64,000 bases of DNA from CAZXEU01 sp965207385 (GCA_965207385.1 CBDBLZ010000019.1:62001-126000); one strand, 5' to 3'. Shown: positions 8,292 to 17,062, counted from the first letter of the stretch. The notes: generated by a model from the letters alone, not told the origin. Translations and numbers: made by a program.

Positions 8292-9521
8292 GTGGTCAAC
8301 CTGGAATACATCAGGCTTGCCTGGGAGTCCGTGCGCAGCCACAAGGTGCGTGCCGCGCTCACGCTCCTCGGCATGGTGATCGGCGTATTTGCCATCATCG
8401 TGGCCGTGACGGCGGTCAAGGTCATAGAGACGGATTTTTCCGACGCCATACGTTCGTTCGGGTCAACCACGTTTACCGTGGAGAGCGGCTCCGCCGTGCG
8501 CGTCGAGGGAACAGGGCGCAGATACAGGCCCCGCGTGAATCTGACCTATGAGCAGATGGAGCTCCTGGCCGACCGGGTGGAGCTGCCGGTGGCCATAAGC
8601 CCGGAAATGGTAGGGGGATTTGCGGAGGAGGCACGCTACGGCAGCATCAAGACCGACCCGGTTGTAATCAAGCTGGGCTCGAACGAAGACTGGGCCGGCA
8701 ATTCGAATTTTGATATTGCGCAAGGCAGGTTCCTGACGGACCAGGATGTGCGTCTCGCGCGGCCCGTCGTCGTTATTGGCCATGATCTGGCTACGGAGTT
8801 ATTCCCTAACGAGCAGCCGTTGAACAAGGACATCATCGTGGACGGCTACCGCTACCAGGTAATCGGTGTGTTTGCGCGCAAGGGCAATGATTTCGGAAGC
8901 AACGCGGACAAGCTGGCTCTTATTCCCATTACGCGGATGATCAGCCAGTACAGCAGTGGACTGCGGGACATCGAAATCAAGGTTCGTGCGGAATCCATCG
9001 AGATGCTTGATCCGACCATGGAAGAGGTCACGGGTCACCTTCGCGTGATTCGCCGCAACCGCCCCGGCCAGGAAAACGACTTTCAGATTGAGAGCAACGA
9101 GGCCATTGTAGAAGAGATGTCCAACTTTACGGGTCGCCTCGCCGCGGGCGGCGCCGCCATCGGGCTCATTACGCTGTTGGCCGCCGGTATCGGGATCATG
9201 AATATCATGCTCGTCTCGGTCACGGAGCGAACGCGAGAGATCGGCATTCGCAAGGCGGTCGGGGCACGCCGCGATGACATCCTGCGCCAGTTTCTGTACG
9301 AGGCCGTCTTCCTTTGCCAGATCGGAGGCATTCTGGGAATTCTGCTGGGAGCGGGTGCCGGAAACCTGGTGGGAATATTCTTTGACGCCGCCGTGGTGTT
9401 TCCCTGGTTCTGGGCTGCTCTTGCGGTGCTCGCCGTCGCAGCGATTGCCCTGGTATTCGGCGTATATCCCGCGTTCAAGGCGGCTGGCCTTGATCCCATC
9501 GACGCATTGCGATACGAGTGA
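8292..9521 (+). CDS. ABC transporter permease, MacB/FtsX type (second of pair)
   Basis: This is a paralogue of the upstream permease with the same length (409 residues) and topology. The N-terminal helix (VRAALTLLGMVIGVFAIIV) is followed by a periplasmic core and a three-helix FtsX domain containing ERTREIGIRKAVGARR. Both proteins end in a nearly identical tail (PIDALRYE), as is usual for this family. It starts at a GTG 12 bases after its partner. The periplasmic domains differ more than the membrane parts, which fits a heterodimeric mechanotransmitter working with a shared ATPase encoded elsewhere. rpiA begins 12 bases downstream and may be co-transcribed. Confidence 0.88.
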   Translation: MVNLEYIRLAWESVRSHKVRAALTLLGMVIGVFAIIVAVTAVKVIETDFSDAIRSFGSTTFTVESGSAVRVEGTGRRYRPRVNLTYEQMELLADRVELPVAISPEMVGGFAEEARYGSIKTDPVVIKLGSNEDWAGNSNFDIAQGRFLTDQDVRLARPVVVIGHDLATELFPNEQPLNKDIIVDGYRYQVIGVFARKGNDFGSNADKLALIPITRMISQYSSGLRDIEIKVRAESIEMLDPTMEEVTGHLRVIRRNRPGQENDFQIESNEAIVEEMSNFTGRLAAGGAAIGLITLLAAGIGIMNIMLVSVTERTREIGIRKAVGARRDDILRQFLYEAVFLCQIGGILGILLGAGAGNLVGIFFDAAVVFPWFWAALAVLAVAAIALVFGVYPAFKAAGLDPIDALRYE

Positions 9522-9533
9522 GATAGCCTCTGC

Positions 9534-10226
9534 ATGGACAGGGACGCTGCCAAGCAAGCTGCGGGAAAAGCAGTGGCCGACCTCGTGAAGGACGGGCAGC
9601 AGGTCGGACTTGGGTCCGGATCAACAGCCGCCTGTGCCATTGCCGCTCTGGGGAGCAGGATTCGAGACGAGGGCCTCCGTGTAGTGGGCGTGGCCGCGTC
9701 GAGCTCTGCGGAGCATCTTGCCCGGTTGCATGGTGTTCCCCTCGCGAGCCTGTCTGATCTGCGAAGCCTTGACTTGGCCTTTGACGGCGCCGACGAAGTA
9801 GATCCTGCCTTGAATCTGATCAAGGGAAGGGGGGCCGCACATACGCGCGAGAAGGTCATAGCCCGGGCCGCCTCGCGCTTCATCGTACTGGTGGACGAGA
9901 CAAAGCTGGTTCGTGTGCTGGGTACGCGCATGCCTGTGCCTGTCGAATTGCTGCCCATGGCGGAATCCGGAGTCATGAAGGCGCTGGAGGAGATGGGCGC
10001 GCGTCCGGAATTGCGGATGGGATTGCGCAAGGACGGTCCGGTTGTGACAGATCAAGGCTTCTGGGTCGTTGACGCCCATTTTCCTGCCATTGCGGATCCG
10101 GCGTCCGTGGACCGGGAATTGCTCCTTATTCCCGGGGTCCTGGACCATGGCTTGTTTATCGGCCTGGCCACGGAAGTCCTGGTAGGCGTGCCGGGCGAGG
10201 GAGTCCGGACGTTGACCCGGCAGTAA
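9534..10226 (+). CDS. rpiA: Ribose-5-phosphate isomerase A
   Basis: RpiA interconverts ribose-5-phosphate and ribulose-5-phosphate in the non-oxidative pentose phosphate pathway. The 230-residue protein has the expected GLGSGST (25-31), DGADEVD (84-90), TREK containing the catalytic glutamate (104-107) and DETKLV (121-126). The substrate loop normally reads KGGGAAL; here it is KGRGAAH (97-103), so a glycine has become arginine and a leucine histidine at a phosphate-binding loop, which is unusual. The gene follows the permease pair by 12 bases and is probably in the same transcript, though with no clear functional link. Confidence 0.9.
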   Translation: MDRDAAKQAAGKAVADLVKDGQQVGLGSGSTAACAIAALGSRIRDEGLRVVGVAASSSAEHLARLHGVPLASLSDLRSLDLAFDGADEVDPALNLIKGRGAAHTREKVIARAASRFIVLVDETKLVRVLGTRMPVPVELLPMAESGVMKALEEMGARPELRMGLRKDGPVVTDQGFWVVDAHFPAIADPASVDRELLLIPGVLDHGLFIGLATEVLVGVPGEGVRTLTRQ

Positions 10227-10551
10227 GCGGCGGCTCGCGAGCAGCCCTATCTCGGCGCACGAAGTCGCATCCGCCCCCAACAGCCTGGATACATGCCGGG
10301 AGCTGCTCTTGGGGTGCCGTTCGCCGGAGGGCACGCCGGTCAGTCCGGGTTCTCTGGCCGTCTTCGGACGATGGTTGCATCCCTGCCTGCCTACGCGCAG
10401 CCGCGCACGTATTCCGCTGCTCTACGGAGAGCGGCCGGGGCAATAGCCAGAACCTCTCCGGCTATCGCCGCGAGCTAGCGGCGCACAAACGCAACAGGGG
10501 CACCCCGCAGTCGCGGAGCGCCCCTGTTGGCATTCTACAGTTGAACAGGCC
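10227..10551. other. Convergent gap between rpiA and the first TonB gene
   Basis: This is 325 bases between converging genes. It contains the strong hairpin at 10492-10529 described separately. The remaining 260 bases show no ORF with a plausible protein and no recognisable RNA. Confidence 0.5.
10492..10529 (-). terminator. Hairpin terminator after the TonB gene
   Basis: A perfect 10-bp inverted repeat (CAACAGGGGC at 10492-10501 and GCCCCTGTTG at 10520-10529) encloses an 18-base loop that can itself pair (CCGC with GCGG). It lies just past the stop codon at 10552 of the minus-strand TonB gene, and on that strand is followed by a T-containing stretch (GCGTTTGTG). It is probably a factor-independent or bidirectional terminator, although the T-run is weak. 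Confidence 0.65.
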
Positions 10552-11214
10552 CTACTTGAGCTTGAACGTGATCGGCAGTGACATGTGCACCTTCACCGGC
10601 TTGCCACGCTGTTTGCCGGGCGTAAACTTGGCTGTCCGAACCACGCGGAGAGCTTCCTGGTCACAACCGGCTCCAATGCCGCGCGTTACCGTCGCGTCTG
10701 TGACGCTGCCCGTTTCGTCTACCACGAAGGCGATGTAAACCCGTCCTTCCACACCGGCCTTCCTCGCAATCTCCGGATACTTGATTTGTCGCTGCAGGTC
10801 GCCGATAGTACCAATCAGTTCCGGCATCTGCTCTACGACGATAAAGATCTCGGGCTCGGGCTCTTCCTCAGGCTCATCCGGCGGAGGGGGAGGCGGCAGC
10901 GCGGCCAGCGGCTCCTCAATGTCCAGAGAGGCGTCCAGATCCAGGTCGTCGTCCTCCAGAATCTCATCGTTTGGCACTTCCACCGGCACAGGCGGCCGCG
11001 GAGGCGGAGGCGGCTTGACCTCCTGCTTCGTCTGGACTATTTCCTCCATCTCGATCACTTCCTGCTCCATTTGCTCTATCTCCATCCCGTCGCCACGGTC
11101 GAGATGCATGCGGAACGCTGCGATCAGGATAACGAGCGCTGCGATCATGCCAATCTGGACCACGATTCCGTAGGTCCGGCGCAGATCAGCCTTGGGATTC
11201 TTCTTGATGGCCAT
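10552..11214 (-). CDS. TonB family energy transducer (first of tandem pair)
   Basis: This 220-residue TonB protein should pass the proton-motive force from ExbB-ExbD to outer-membrane receptors. The start at the ATG at 11214 gives MAIKKNPKADLRR, followed by one N-terminal membrane helix (about 18-36). The periplasmic linker has a proline run (PPPPPRPPVPVEVP), an acidic stretch (EDDDLDLD) and another PPPPPPDEPEEEPEPE segment. The C-terminal TonB domain (about 135-220) contains YPEIARKAGVEGRVYIAFVV and ends in FKLK. A good Bacteroidetes-type promoter lies just upstream (11248-11280), so it can be transcribed on its own. Its partner gene with the same layout is directly upstream, and no exbB/exbD lie nearby. 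Confidence 0.9.
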   Translation of the reverse strand: MAIKKNPKADLRRTYGIVVQIGMIAALVILIAAFRMHLDRGDGMEIEQMEQEVIEMEEIVQTKQEVKPPPPPRPPVPVEVPNDEILEDDDLDLDASLDIEEPLAALPPPPPPDEPEEEPEPEIFIVVEQMPELIGTIGDLQRQIKYPEIARKAGVEGRVYIAFVVDETGSVTDATVTRGIGAGCDQEALRVVRTAKFTPGKQRGKPVKVHMSLPITFKLK

Positions 11215-11247
11215 AATCCGGTGCTTCTTGATTGTGGGTGTAGGGTT

Positions 11248-11280
11248 CAAAAATATACCCTAGTACATGAGTTATTCAAG
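11248..11280 (-). promoter_or_regulatory. Bacteroidetes-type promoter of the TonB gene
   Basis: On the minus strand the sequence reads TTG (complement of 11277-11279), 21 bases, then TATTTTTG (complement of 11248-11255). This matches the Bacteroidetes sigma-A consensus of a -33 TTG and a -7 TAnnTTTG with about 20 bases between. Transcription would start a few bases downstream, leaving a leader of about 25-30 bases before the ATG at 11214. Confidence 0.6.
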
Positions 11281-11508
11281 TCGAATGTTCCGGCACCCGG
11301 TATCTCACCGTCCGACACTGCCTCGGCCCTGTCGCCGGGACCATTTTCCTGGCCGTGAACACGTCCCGGGGCAGATCAAGTGCGGCAAGTCTCCGGAATT
11401 CATTGGACAGGTCTGGCCGAATGCAAGCGCCTGGCCTCGCCAGGGCTCTGGTCTAATCCGCGACTCGCCGTGCCAGGAGGCAGGCCCTGGCGCAAGAAGA
11501 CTTGCGCC

Positions 11509-12168
11509 TTATCGCAATCTGAACACAATGCGCTGGTTCATGTGCACCTTGACGGGCTTGCCTCGCTGCATGCCCGGCGTGAACTTCGCTTGGCGAATGA
11601 CGCGCAGCGCCTCTTCGTCCAGCGCCGGATGGCCGCGCACGACCCTTGCATCCTGCACGTTGCCCTCTTCGTCAACGACGAAGACTATGTCTACGTTGCC
11701 CTCAACCCCGGCCCTGCGGGCCGTTTCGGGATATCTGAGCTTGCTGTAGAGTCCTTCTCTTCCTCCTATCAATTCCGGCATCTGCTCCACCACCACAAAT
11801 ATCTCCGGCTCCAGCTCTTCTTCTTCCTCTTCCTCCAGCACAGGGGGCGGACCGGCCGCAATCGGCTCGTCGATCTCCCATGTTACGTCCAGGTCTAGCT
11901 CATCGTCATCCAGAATCTCGTCGTTGGGGACCTCCACCGGTATGGGGGGACGCGGAGGCGGAGGAGGTGTCTGCTCCTGCCTGGTCTGGACCACCTCGTC
12001 CATCTCGATAACTACCTGCCCGTCCTGCCCAATTTCCACGACGTTTCTGCGTTGAAAGTCTGCGCGGAACGCCACGTTTAGCAGCAGCAGCGCGCACACG
12101 GTGCCAATCTGCAGCGCCACGGGATATGCAGCTCGGATGTCCGCCTTGGGATTCTTGCGAAGGGCCAT
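11509..12168 (-). CDS. TonB family energy transducer (second of tandem pair)
   Basis: This 219-residue paralogue of the neighbouring TonB starts MALRKNPKADIRAAYP, has one membrane helix (about 18-36), a linker with PPPPPRPPIPVEVPNDEIL, an acidic segment and EEEEEELEPE, and a C-terminal TonB domain with YPETARRAGVEGNVDIVFVV and a final FRLR. The two genes are about 290 bases apart on the same strand, clearly products of duplication, with similar N-termini and linkers but different C-terminal residues. Different receptor sets, or expression under different conditions, would explain keeping both. Confidence 0.9.
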   Translation of the reverse strand: MALRKNPKADIRAAYPVALQIGTVCALLLLNVAFRADFQRRNVVEIGQDGQVVIEMDEVVQTRQEQTPPPPPRPPIPVEVPNDEILDDDELDLDVTWEIDEPIAAGPPPVLEEEEEEELEPEIFVVVEQMPELIGGREGLYSKLRYPETARRAGVEGNVDIVFVVDEEGNVQDARVVRGHPALDEEALRVIRQAKFTPGMQRGKPVKVHMNQRIVFRLR

Positions 12169-12244
12169 GATTCCTAGGAAATTGCGTTGAGAAATGACGC
12201 GAACAGCATTGGAAGTGCCGGCTGCCCGCCAGGTTCCGGCCCTG

Positions 12245-13798
12245 CTACGCGAACCGTTCCGAAAGCAGGCCGGGCAGCTCGCGTACCAGATCCATGGCCA
12301 TCATGGAGCGGCCTTCGCCTCTTGAGGCGCAGCGGTCCGAGGCGGCGCCGCCAAGGTGGACCGCGCACACGGCTGCCTCTGCCGGTGACAGACCCTGGGC
12401 CAGGAGGCCGGCGCAGAATCCGGCCAGCACATCCCCGGTACCCGCTGTGGCCAGTGCGGGGTTGCCCGTGGCGCATATGTAGACCTCTCCTGTCGGCGAT
12501 GCCACGACGCTCGGCATGCCTTTCAGCAAGAGGACGGAATTCCACCGCTGCGCGCAGGCCCGGGCTGCGCCTATCCGGTCGGTCAGGTCCACGTCCACAA
12601 GACGCCGGAACTCTCCCTCGTGGGGAGTCAGGATCAGGCGCCCGCGGGCCAGGGCGCCCAGCTCGCCTTCCATGTCCACCAGCGCGTTCAGGCCATCTGC
12701 GTCGACAACCATGGGCAGTTCAGCGGTTCGGACCAGCTGTCGGGCCAATTCCGCGGCCTCCGGATCCTGGCCTAGTCCTGGACCCACGAGCAATGCGCTT
12801 GCTTTTGCCATGCGCGCCGCCAGCGTCCTGAGAGCCTGCCGCACATCAATTCGGCCCGAGCCGGTCTCCGGCAACGCTTCCGTTGCGATTTCTGTCAGCT
12901 TGCCGGCCAGCACCGGCTGCAGGGAGGCCCGAGTGGCACATGTCACGTAGCCGGCGCCAATACGTGCCGCGGCCCGGGATGCCATTGCCGGCGCACCCGT
13001 CAATCCGGGCGCGCCGCCGACTACCAGAGCCATGCCTACGCTGTACTTGTGCGCATCTCGCGCGCGATTGGGCAGAAGGCCGGCGACGGCCGCGTCCGTA
13101 GTCAGCCAGATTCGCCCGGACAAGCCGTGCGCCCGGTCCATGATGGTCCCGGGGATCCCGATGTCCACGACCTCGACCTGCCCGGCCACCTCCGGGCCGT
13201 CGCCCAGTACAAGGCCCGGTTTGAGCGCTCCCATCGTGATGGTATGGGATGCGCGCACGGCTTGTCCGAGAACGGTGCCGCGGTCTGGATGCAGCCCGGT
13301 TGGTATATCAAGCGAGACAACGGGACTGTTTGCTGCATTCAGGCGGGCGACGAGGCCCAGCATGGGCTCGCGCAGCGGACTTCCCACTCCCGTTCCCAAG
13401 AGTGCGTCCACGTACAGGTCAGCCTGTACGTTGTCCCGGAAACCGCCGATGCGCAGCCGGTTTGATTCCGAGGCTACCTTGCGCAGGAGCGTCAGGTTGT
13501 GCGCGGCGTCGGCGGTTGAGACCGATGGAGGCGCCAGTATGTCTACCGAAGCGCCCCGCTCATGCAGCCACCGCCCTGCCACGAATCCGTCTCCGCCGTT
13601 GTTGCCCTTGCCGCAGAAGATGGCTACGCGCTTGCCTGCCAGGGGGGCGAATTCTCGGCCAATGGCCCTCGCCGCACCGCTTCCCGCCAGCTCCATGAGC
13701 GTGCGTCCGGACAGACCGAAGCCGTCAATGGTCTCTTGATCGGCAATTCGCTGTCCTTCGGAGGACATAACGCGGACCAGATCTTCAATGGAGTTCAT
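12245..13798 (-). CDS. nnr: Bifunctional NAD(P)H-hydrate epimerase / ADP- or ATP-dependent dehydratase
   Basis: This enzyme repairs damaged NADH and NADPH. The N-terminal half (about 1-225) is the NAD(P)HX epimerase (YjeF_N) with FCGKGNNGGDGFVAGRWL and SLDIPTGLHPD. The C-terminal half (about 235-517) is the ribokinase-like dehydratase with VDADGLNAL, LTPHEGEFRRL and the nucleotide-binding GTGDVLAGF. The 517-residue length is normal for the fused form. It starts at the ATG at 13798, 76 bases after the upstream lipoprotein gene on the same strand, so it probably belongs to the yidD-moaB transcription unit. Confidence 0.93.
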   Translation of the reverse strand: MNSIEDLVRVMSSEGQRIADQETIDGFGLSGRTLMELAGSGAARAIGREFAPLAGKRVAIFCGKGNNGGDGFVAGRWLHERGASVDILAPPSVSTADAAHNLTLLRKVASESNRLRIGGFRDNVQADLYVDALLGTGVGSPLREPMLGLVARLNAANSPVVSLDIPTGLHPDRGTVLGQAVRASHTITMGALKPGLVLGDGPEVAGQVEVVDIGIPGTIMDRAHGLSGRIWLTTDAAVAGLLPNRARDAHKYSVGMALVVGGAPGLTGAPAMASRAAARIGAGYVTCATRASLQPVLAGKLTEIATEALPETGSGRIDVRQALRTLAARMAKASALLVGPGLGQDPEAAELARQLVRTAELPMVVDADGLNALVDMEGELGALARGRLILTPHEGEFRRLVDVDLTDRIGAARACAQRWNSVLLLKGMPSVVASPTGEVYICATGNPALATAGTGDVLAGFCAGLLAQGLSPAEAAVCAVHLGGAASDRCASRGEGRSMMAMDLVRELPGLLSERFA

Positions 13799-13874
13799 GA
13801 TGCCGGATGCAGTGAGGCGGATATCCAGTCAATCTACGGATGGGCACTTTGGCCTGGCGCTCGGCATGGCTTGG

Positions 13875-15536
13875 TCATTGCGGAGCAAATGCGAGGGTAT
13901 CGGCGAGCGCGCTGTCCCATCTCGCCCTGACCATGGCGGGCTCGGTCGTCCACGTGATCGGCTCGGCGCTGCGGTATGGCTGTATGCTGCCGCCGTCCCA
14001 TCTTCCGTTTCCGTTAAGATCAGCGTAGAGGCGAAGGTCGTAGGCGCCCTCAGCCAGTCTTGTCAGTGAAAATGCCCCCGAAGAATCTGCCAGGGTAGTG
14101 GCAAGGGGCCTGCCCTTCGTGCCTGCTTCGTAGGCTTCCACGACCACTGGCGAATCCTGCGCCACCCGGCCAACCGCGCCGCTCAGGCTGCCAAGGTCTC
14201 TGGTGGAGGGAAGAGCGAATTGCTGCACGTAGAGCGAGTCGCCGATTTCGACGTGGATGTGCACCCGCTCTCCGGGCGCCAGCCCGGGTTCGAATTGCAG
14301 CAGGTAGGAAGTGCCATCCCGGGTCAGCGTCTGGAATGCGCGCTTCTCTCCGCTACTGTCCATTGCCGTCACCAGCTGCGGGAGCTTGGCGGCCCCTGGA
14401 GGCTCGCTGAAGAGGAGGCCCGGTGCTGCACCCGATGCCAAAATGACCTCCGATTCGCTCTCCGAGGGTAGAAATCGCAGCAGCGTGAGCGCGGCCGCTT
14501 CCTGCTCGGTTCCGGAGCTAAAATGCACCGCCTCGAGGTTCAGGCTGTTGCCGCTTGAGTCGGCTATCGATGGATCTGCTGCCAGTGCCAGGGACCGGCC
14601 TGCCGGAACGTCTGCGCTAAGAAAAACGCTGCGCGGATCATCCTCGATCTGGAATACCTGGCGCACGGTGAAGCGTTGCCCCGAAGCGGAATCGGAGAGC
14701 GTCCAGCGCTCCGGTTCCCGGTGTTGAAGCACGACGGACTCGGAGAAACGGACCTGCAGGAGGCCCGCACTCTGGAGGCGTGCCCGGTCCACGGCAGGTG
14801 CGAGGGTGTCCAGGCGCGTAATGACCCATTGCATGTCGGAACGCGTAGTGTCTTCCGTGGTGTGCAAAGTCTCCACGGGAGAGACTGCAAAGGCCTCGTT
14901 CGCATCCGGCTGCAGATTGCGGTTTCGATCGCCCAGGACCACGACCCTGTATTCTCCATCTCGCAGGTAGGCCAGCGAAAACCTGCCCTCCTCGTCCGTC
15001 TGCGTGCGATAGGCCGCCGCTTCCGAGCTGTCATCTTCTTGCAGATAAGCCAGGACATCGTATCCCGCTGCGGCAAGTCCGGCGTGCGGCTCCACCACGC
15101 GTCCGGTCAGTCGCCCCTGGTCTATGACGGCCCCGGTGGCGAAGGCCAATGAAATGGGCGCCGTCAACGGCACGCCGTGGGCATCGCGCAAGTCCGTGTC
15201 TATAGTGATCACGAAAGTGGTATTGGGGCGCAGTGCTTCAGGAAAGGATATGTCCACGCGCCGCTTCCGCCACCTGAACCTGAGTTGGCCTTCAAAAGGG
15301 GGCGCTACCGAAAACGCGCGCGCGAACGAGGCCTGATCGACATATTCGGAAAAGACCAGACGCACCGCATCACCTTCGAAGAGCACGGTTTCGTTTTCCG
15401 GGAAGGAAGATACAATTGCGGGGGGCGTACGATCTGTCGGACCACCCGTCGGCAGCATTGGCTCCGCACAGGCCCAGGCAAGCAGCGCCAGCACTGGCGG
15501 CATCGCGCGCCATGCGGTAGGGACCGGACGAGGCAC
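13875..15536 (-). CDS. Lipoprotein with Ig-like (SbsA-type) domain and modular beta domains
   Basis: The product of about 553 residues begins (GTG at 15536 preferred) with VPRPVPTAWRAMPPVLALL and a lipobox-like AWAC, so it is probably lipid-anchored. ATGs at 15584 and 15503 are alternatives. The first domain resembles bacterial SbsA Ig-like domains (TPPAIVSSFPENETVLF, then VRLVFSEYVD and NTTFVITIDTDLRDAHG). Two later segments resemble carboxypeptidase-like or SdrD-B modules (DEEGRFSLAYLRDGEYRVVV and DSSGAFSLTRLAEGAYDLRL, each followed by a DxNxNxxxD-type loop that may bind calcium). Large Ig-like lipoproteins of this kind are widespread in Bacteroidetes; the function is unknown, with a surface role inferred. 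It follows the unknown exported-protein gene by about 35 bases. Confidence 0.8.
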   Translation of the reverse strand: MPRPVPTAWRAMPPVLALLAWACAEPMLPTGGPTDRTPPAIVSSFPENETVLFEGDAVRLVFSEYVDQASFARAFSVAPPFEGQLRFRWRKRRVDISFPEALRPNTTFVITIDTDLRDAHGVPLTAPISLAFATGAVIDQGRLTGRVVEPHAGLAAAGYDVLAYLQEDDSSEAAAYRTQTDEEGRFSLAYLRDGEYRVVVLGDRNRNLQPDANEAFAVSPVETLHTTEDTTRSDMQWVITRLDTLAPAVDRARLQSAGLLQVRFSESVVLQHREPERWTLSDSASGQRFTVRQVFQIEDDPRSVFLSADVPAGRSLALAADPSIADSSGNSLNLEAVHFSSGTEQEAAALTLLRFLPSESESEVILASGAAPGLLFSEPPGAAKLPQLVTAMDSSGEKRAFQTLTRDGTSYLLQFEPGLAPGERVHIHVEIGDSLYVQQFALPSTRDLGSLSGAVGRVAQDSPVVVEAYEAGTKGRPLATTLADSSGAFSLTRLAEGAYDLRLYADLNGNGRWDGGSIQPYRSAEPITWTTEPAMVRARWDSALADTLAFAPQ

Positions 15537-15570
15537 ACGATCAGCGCTCGCACCGGGCCCTCTTGTTTCG

Positions 15571-16209
15571 CTAGCCTCCGCCATTGGAAGACTCGCTGCG
15601 CAGTCTGAAGAACAGGAAGACCGTAAGGGCGCTGGCCGTGGCAAGCACAGCCGGCTCCAGGTAGCGGCGCGTCCAGCCGGCGTCCGGAATAGCACCCAAG
15701 GTTTCCGGGAATGCCGGCACTTCCAGTCCGCCGACCGAGCTTCGCCGCACCGCGTCCGAATACTCCCGGCGGCACGGCTCGTCAGCAAGTATTTCGCCCG
15801 ACTGTGCAATCAGTGCGTAGTTCAGTTCCAGCTCCACCGTACGCCTGAGAACCCTCCGACGGGCCTTTTCGTAGCGGACCCGAGCCTCATGCACGTCATA
15901 GGTCAGCCGGTCCAGGTCCCTGGTGCGGACCGTGGAGGACGTATCTGCCACGAACACGGCGCGTCCCTGCTGCCTCCAGTGCTGCACGAGCGCCTGGCGC
16001 AGGTAGGGCATGCCAGGCGCGGCCTCCAGGCGGAATTCACTCCGCGTGCCGGGCACATCGGACAGGCAGCGGACGGCCAATTGCTGGTAGGCCTCCAGGT
16101 TCGTGAGCAGGTCCTGGGCGCGCGCTGACGAAGCTGCGGCCCACAGGAGGATGGCTGCTATGCAATAGGAGCGAAGCAAGGTGCGAAGTGCGGTAACTGT
16201 CGGGCCCAC
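15571..16209 (-). CDS. Exported protein of unknown function with C-terminal membrane helix
   Basis: No family was recognised. From the GTG at 16209 the product has about 212 residues with a clear signal peptide (LLRSYCIAAILLWAAASS, cleavage near ARAQ). The mature part is a mixed alpha/beta region rich in arginine (DVHEARVRYEKARRRVLRR) with two cysteines. One C-terminal membrane helix (YLEPAVLATASALTVFLFF) is followed by a short charged tail. A TTG at 16179 is an alternative start. It lies 19 bases after moaB and about 35 before the Ig-like lipoprotein, so it is likely to be expressed with them and may work with the lipoprotein at the envelope. Confidence 0.65.
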   Translation of the reverse strand: MGPTVTALRTLLRSYCIAAILLWAAASSARAQDLLTNLEAYQQLAVRCLSDVPGTRSEFRLEAAPGMPYLRQALVQHWRQQGRAVFVADTSSTVRTRDLDRLTYDVHEARVRYEKARRRVLRRTVELELNYALIAQSGEILADEPCRREYSDAVRRSSVGGLEVPAFPETLGAIPDAGWTRRYLEPAVLATASALTVFLFFRLRSESSNGGG

Positions 16210-16228
16210 ACAGGCACGGGCGTCTGCG

Positions 16229-16744
16229 CTACGTGCGGTGCTTGCGGAGTTCGCTGACAAGGTGGCGAATCTCGGGTACAATAAGTTTTTCCATGGCCAA
16301 ACGGACCGCCGGAAGGGCCCCGGGCATAGAGAATACCGCCGTCCCGCGGTATATGCCGCCGATGGCACGCGAAAGCATGGCCGCCGCACCAATTTCCTGG
16401 TAGGAAAGCGACCTGAACAGTTCGCCGAATCCCGGGATCTCCTTGTCCAGGAGCGCTCTGACGGCCTCGTGCGTGTTGTCGCGCCTGCTGATTCCCGTAC
16501 CTCCCGAAAGCAACACCAGGTCTGCTTCCGGTGCCAGGTCGCGTATGGCCTTCTGCACCAGGGTTGGCGAATCCGGCACCAGCCTGTATCCTTTCATGTC
16601 ATGTCCTTCGGCACGAAGCCGGGACATGATGTGCTGACCGCCGGTGTCATTGGCTTCCGTGCGCGTATCGCTTACCGTAATTACGGCGCAGCCCACTTTT
16701 CCTATTCTTGCGGCTGCAGCCGTGTGTGCATGCGAATTTGTCAC
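16229..16744 (-). CDS. moaB: Molybdenum cofactor biosynthesis protein MoaB/MogA family
   Basis: This family adenylylates molybdopterin before molybdate insertion. The 171-residue protein shows the MoCF-binding fold: AVITVSDTRT, a DTGG motif, LVLLSGGTGISRRDNTHEAV and the C-terminal AVFSMPGALPAVRLAMEKL. It starts at a GTG at 16744, 27 bases after the yidD stop. No other moa, moe or molybdate transport gene is nearby, so it is an isolated member of the pathway within a mixed operon. Whether it is functionally MoaB or MogA cannot be told from sequence alone. Confidence 0.88.
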   Translation of the reverse strand: MTNSHAHTAAAARIGKVGCAVITVSDTRTEANDTGGQHIMSRLRAEGHDMKGYRLVPDSPTLVQKAIRDLAPEADLVLLSGGTGISRRDNTHEAVRALLDKEIPGFGELFRSLSYQEIGAAAMLSRAIGGIYRGTAVFSMPGALPAVRLAMEKLIVPEIRHLVSELRKHRT

Positions 16745-16771
16745 GGTTGCACCCTCCTGGCCGGGGGAAGC

Positions 16772-17062
16772 TCACGAAACCGCATTTGGCTCCGGTTTGG
16801 TTGATTCTGCAGATTGGCGCTTGCCGGCCCACCTGGGCGGATCGTGACCGTGCGCAGCCCAGGGGTGGCAGCGCAGAAGGCGCCAGGCGGACAGCACGGT
16901 GCCCTTCATTGCGCCATAGCGCGTGAGCGCCTCGACCGCGTATTCCGAGCACGTTGGCACGTATCGGCATCCGGACTGCAGGTGGGGTGAAATGACCCGC
17001 TGGTACATGCGAACCAGCACTACGAGTCCGCGCCGTGGCAGCTGGTAGAGTGATGATGCCAT
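16772..17062 (-). CDS. yidD: Membrane protein insertion efficiency factor YidD
   Basis: YidD is a small membrane-associated protein that helps YidC-dependent insertion. The start at the ATG at 17062 gives 96 residues, MASSLYQLPRRGLVVLVRMY, followed by the family hallmark YQRVISPHLQSGCRYVPTCS and EYAVEALTRYG, then a second cysteine block (LLRCHPWAAHGHDPP). The frame is open further upstream but that part has no YidD similarity. The C-terminal tail (WAGKRQSAESTKPEPNAVS) is family-typical. It is separated from its common neighbours rnpA and yidC. Confidence 0.9.
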   Translation of the reverse strand: MASSLYQLPRRGLVVLVRMYQRVISPHLQSGCRYVPTCSEYAVEALTRYGAMKGTVLSAWRLLRCHPWAAHGHDPPRWAGKRQSAESTKPEPNAVS

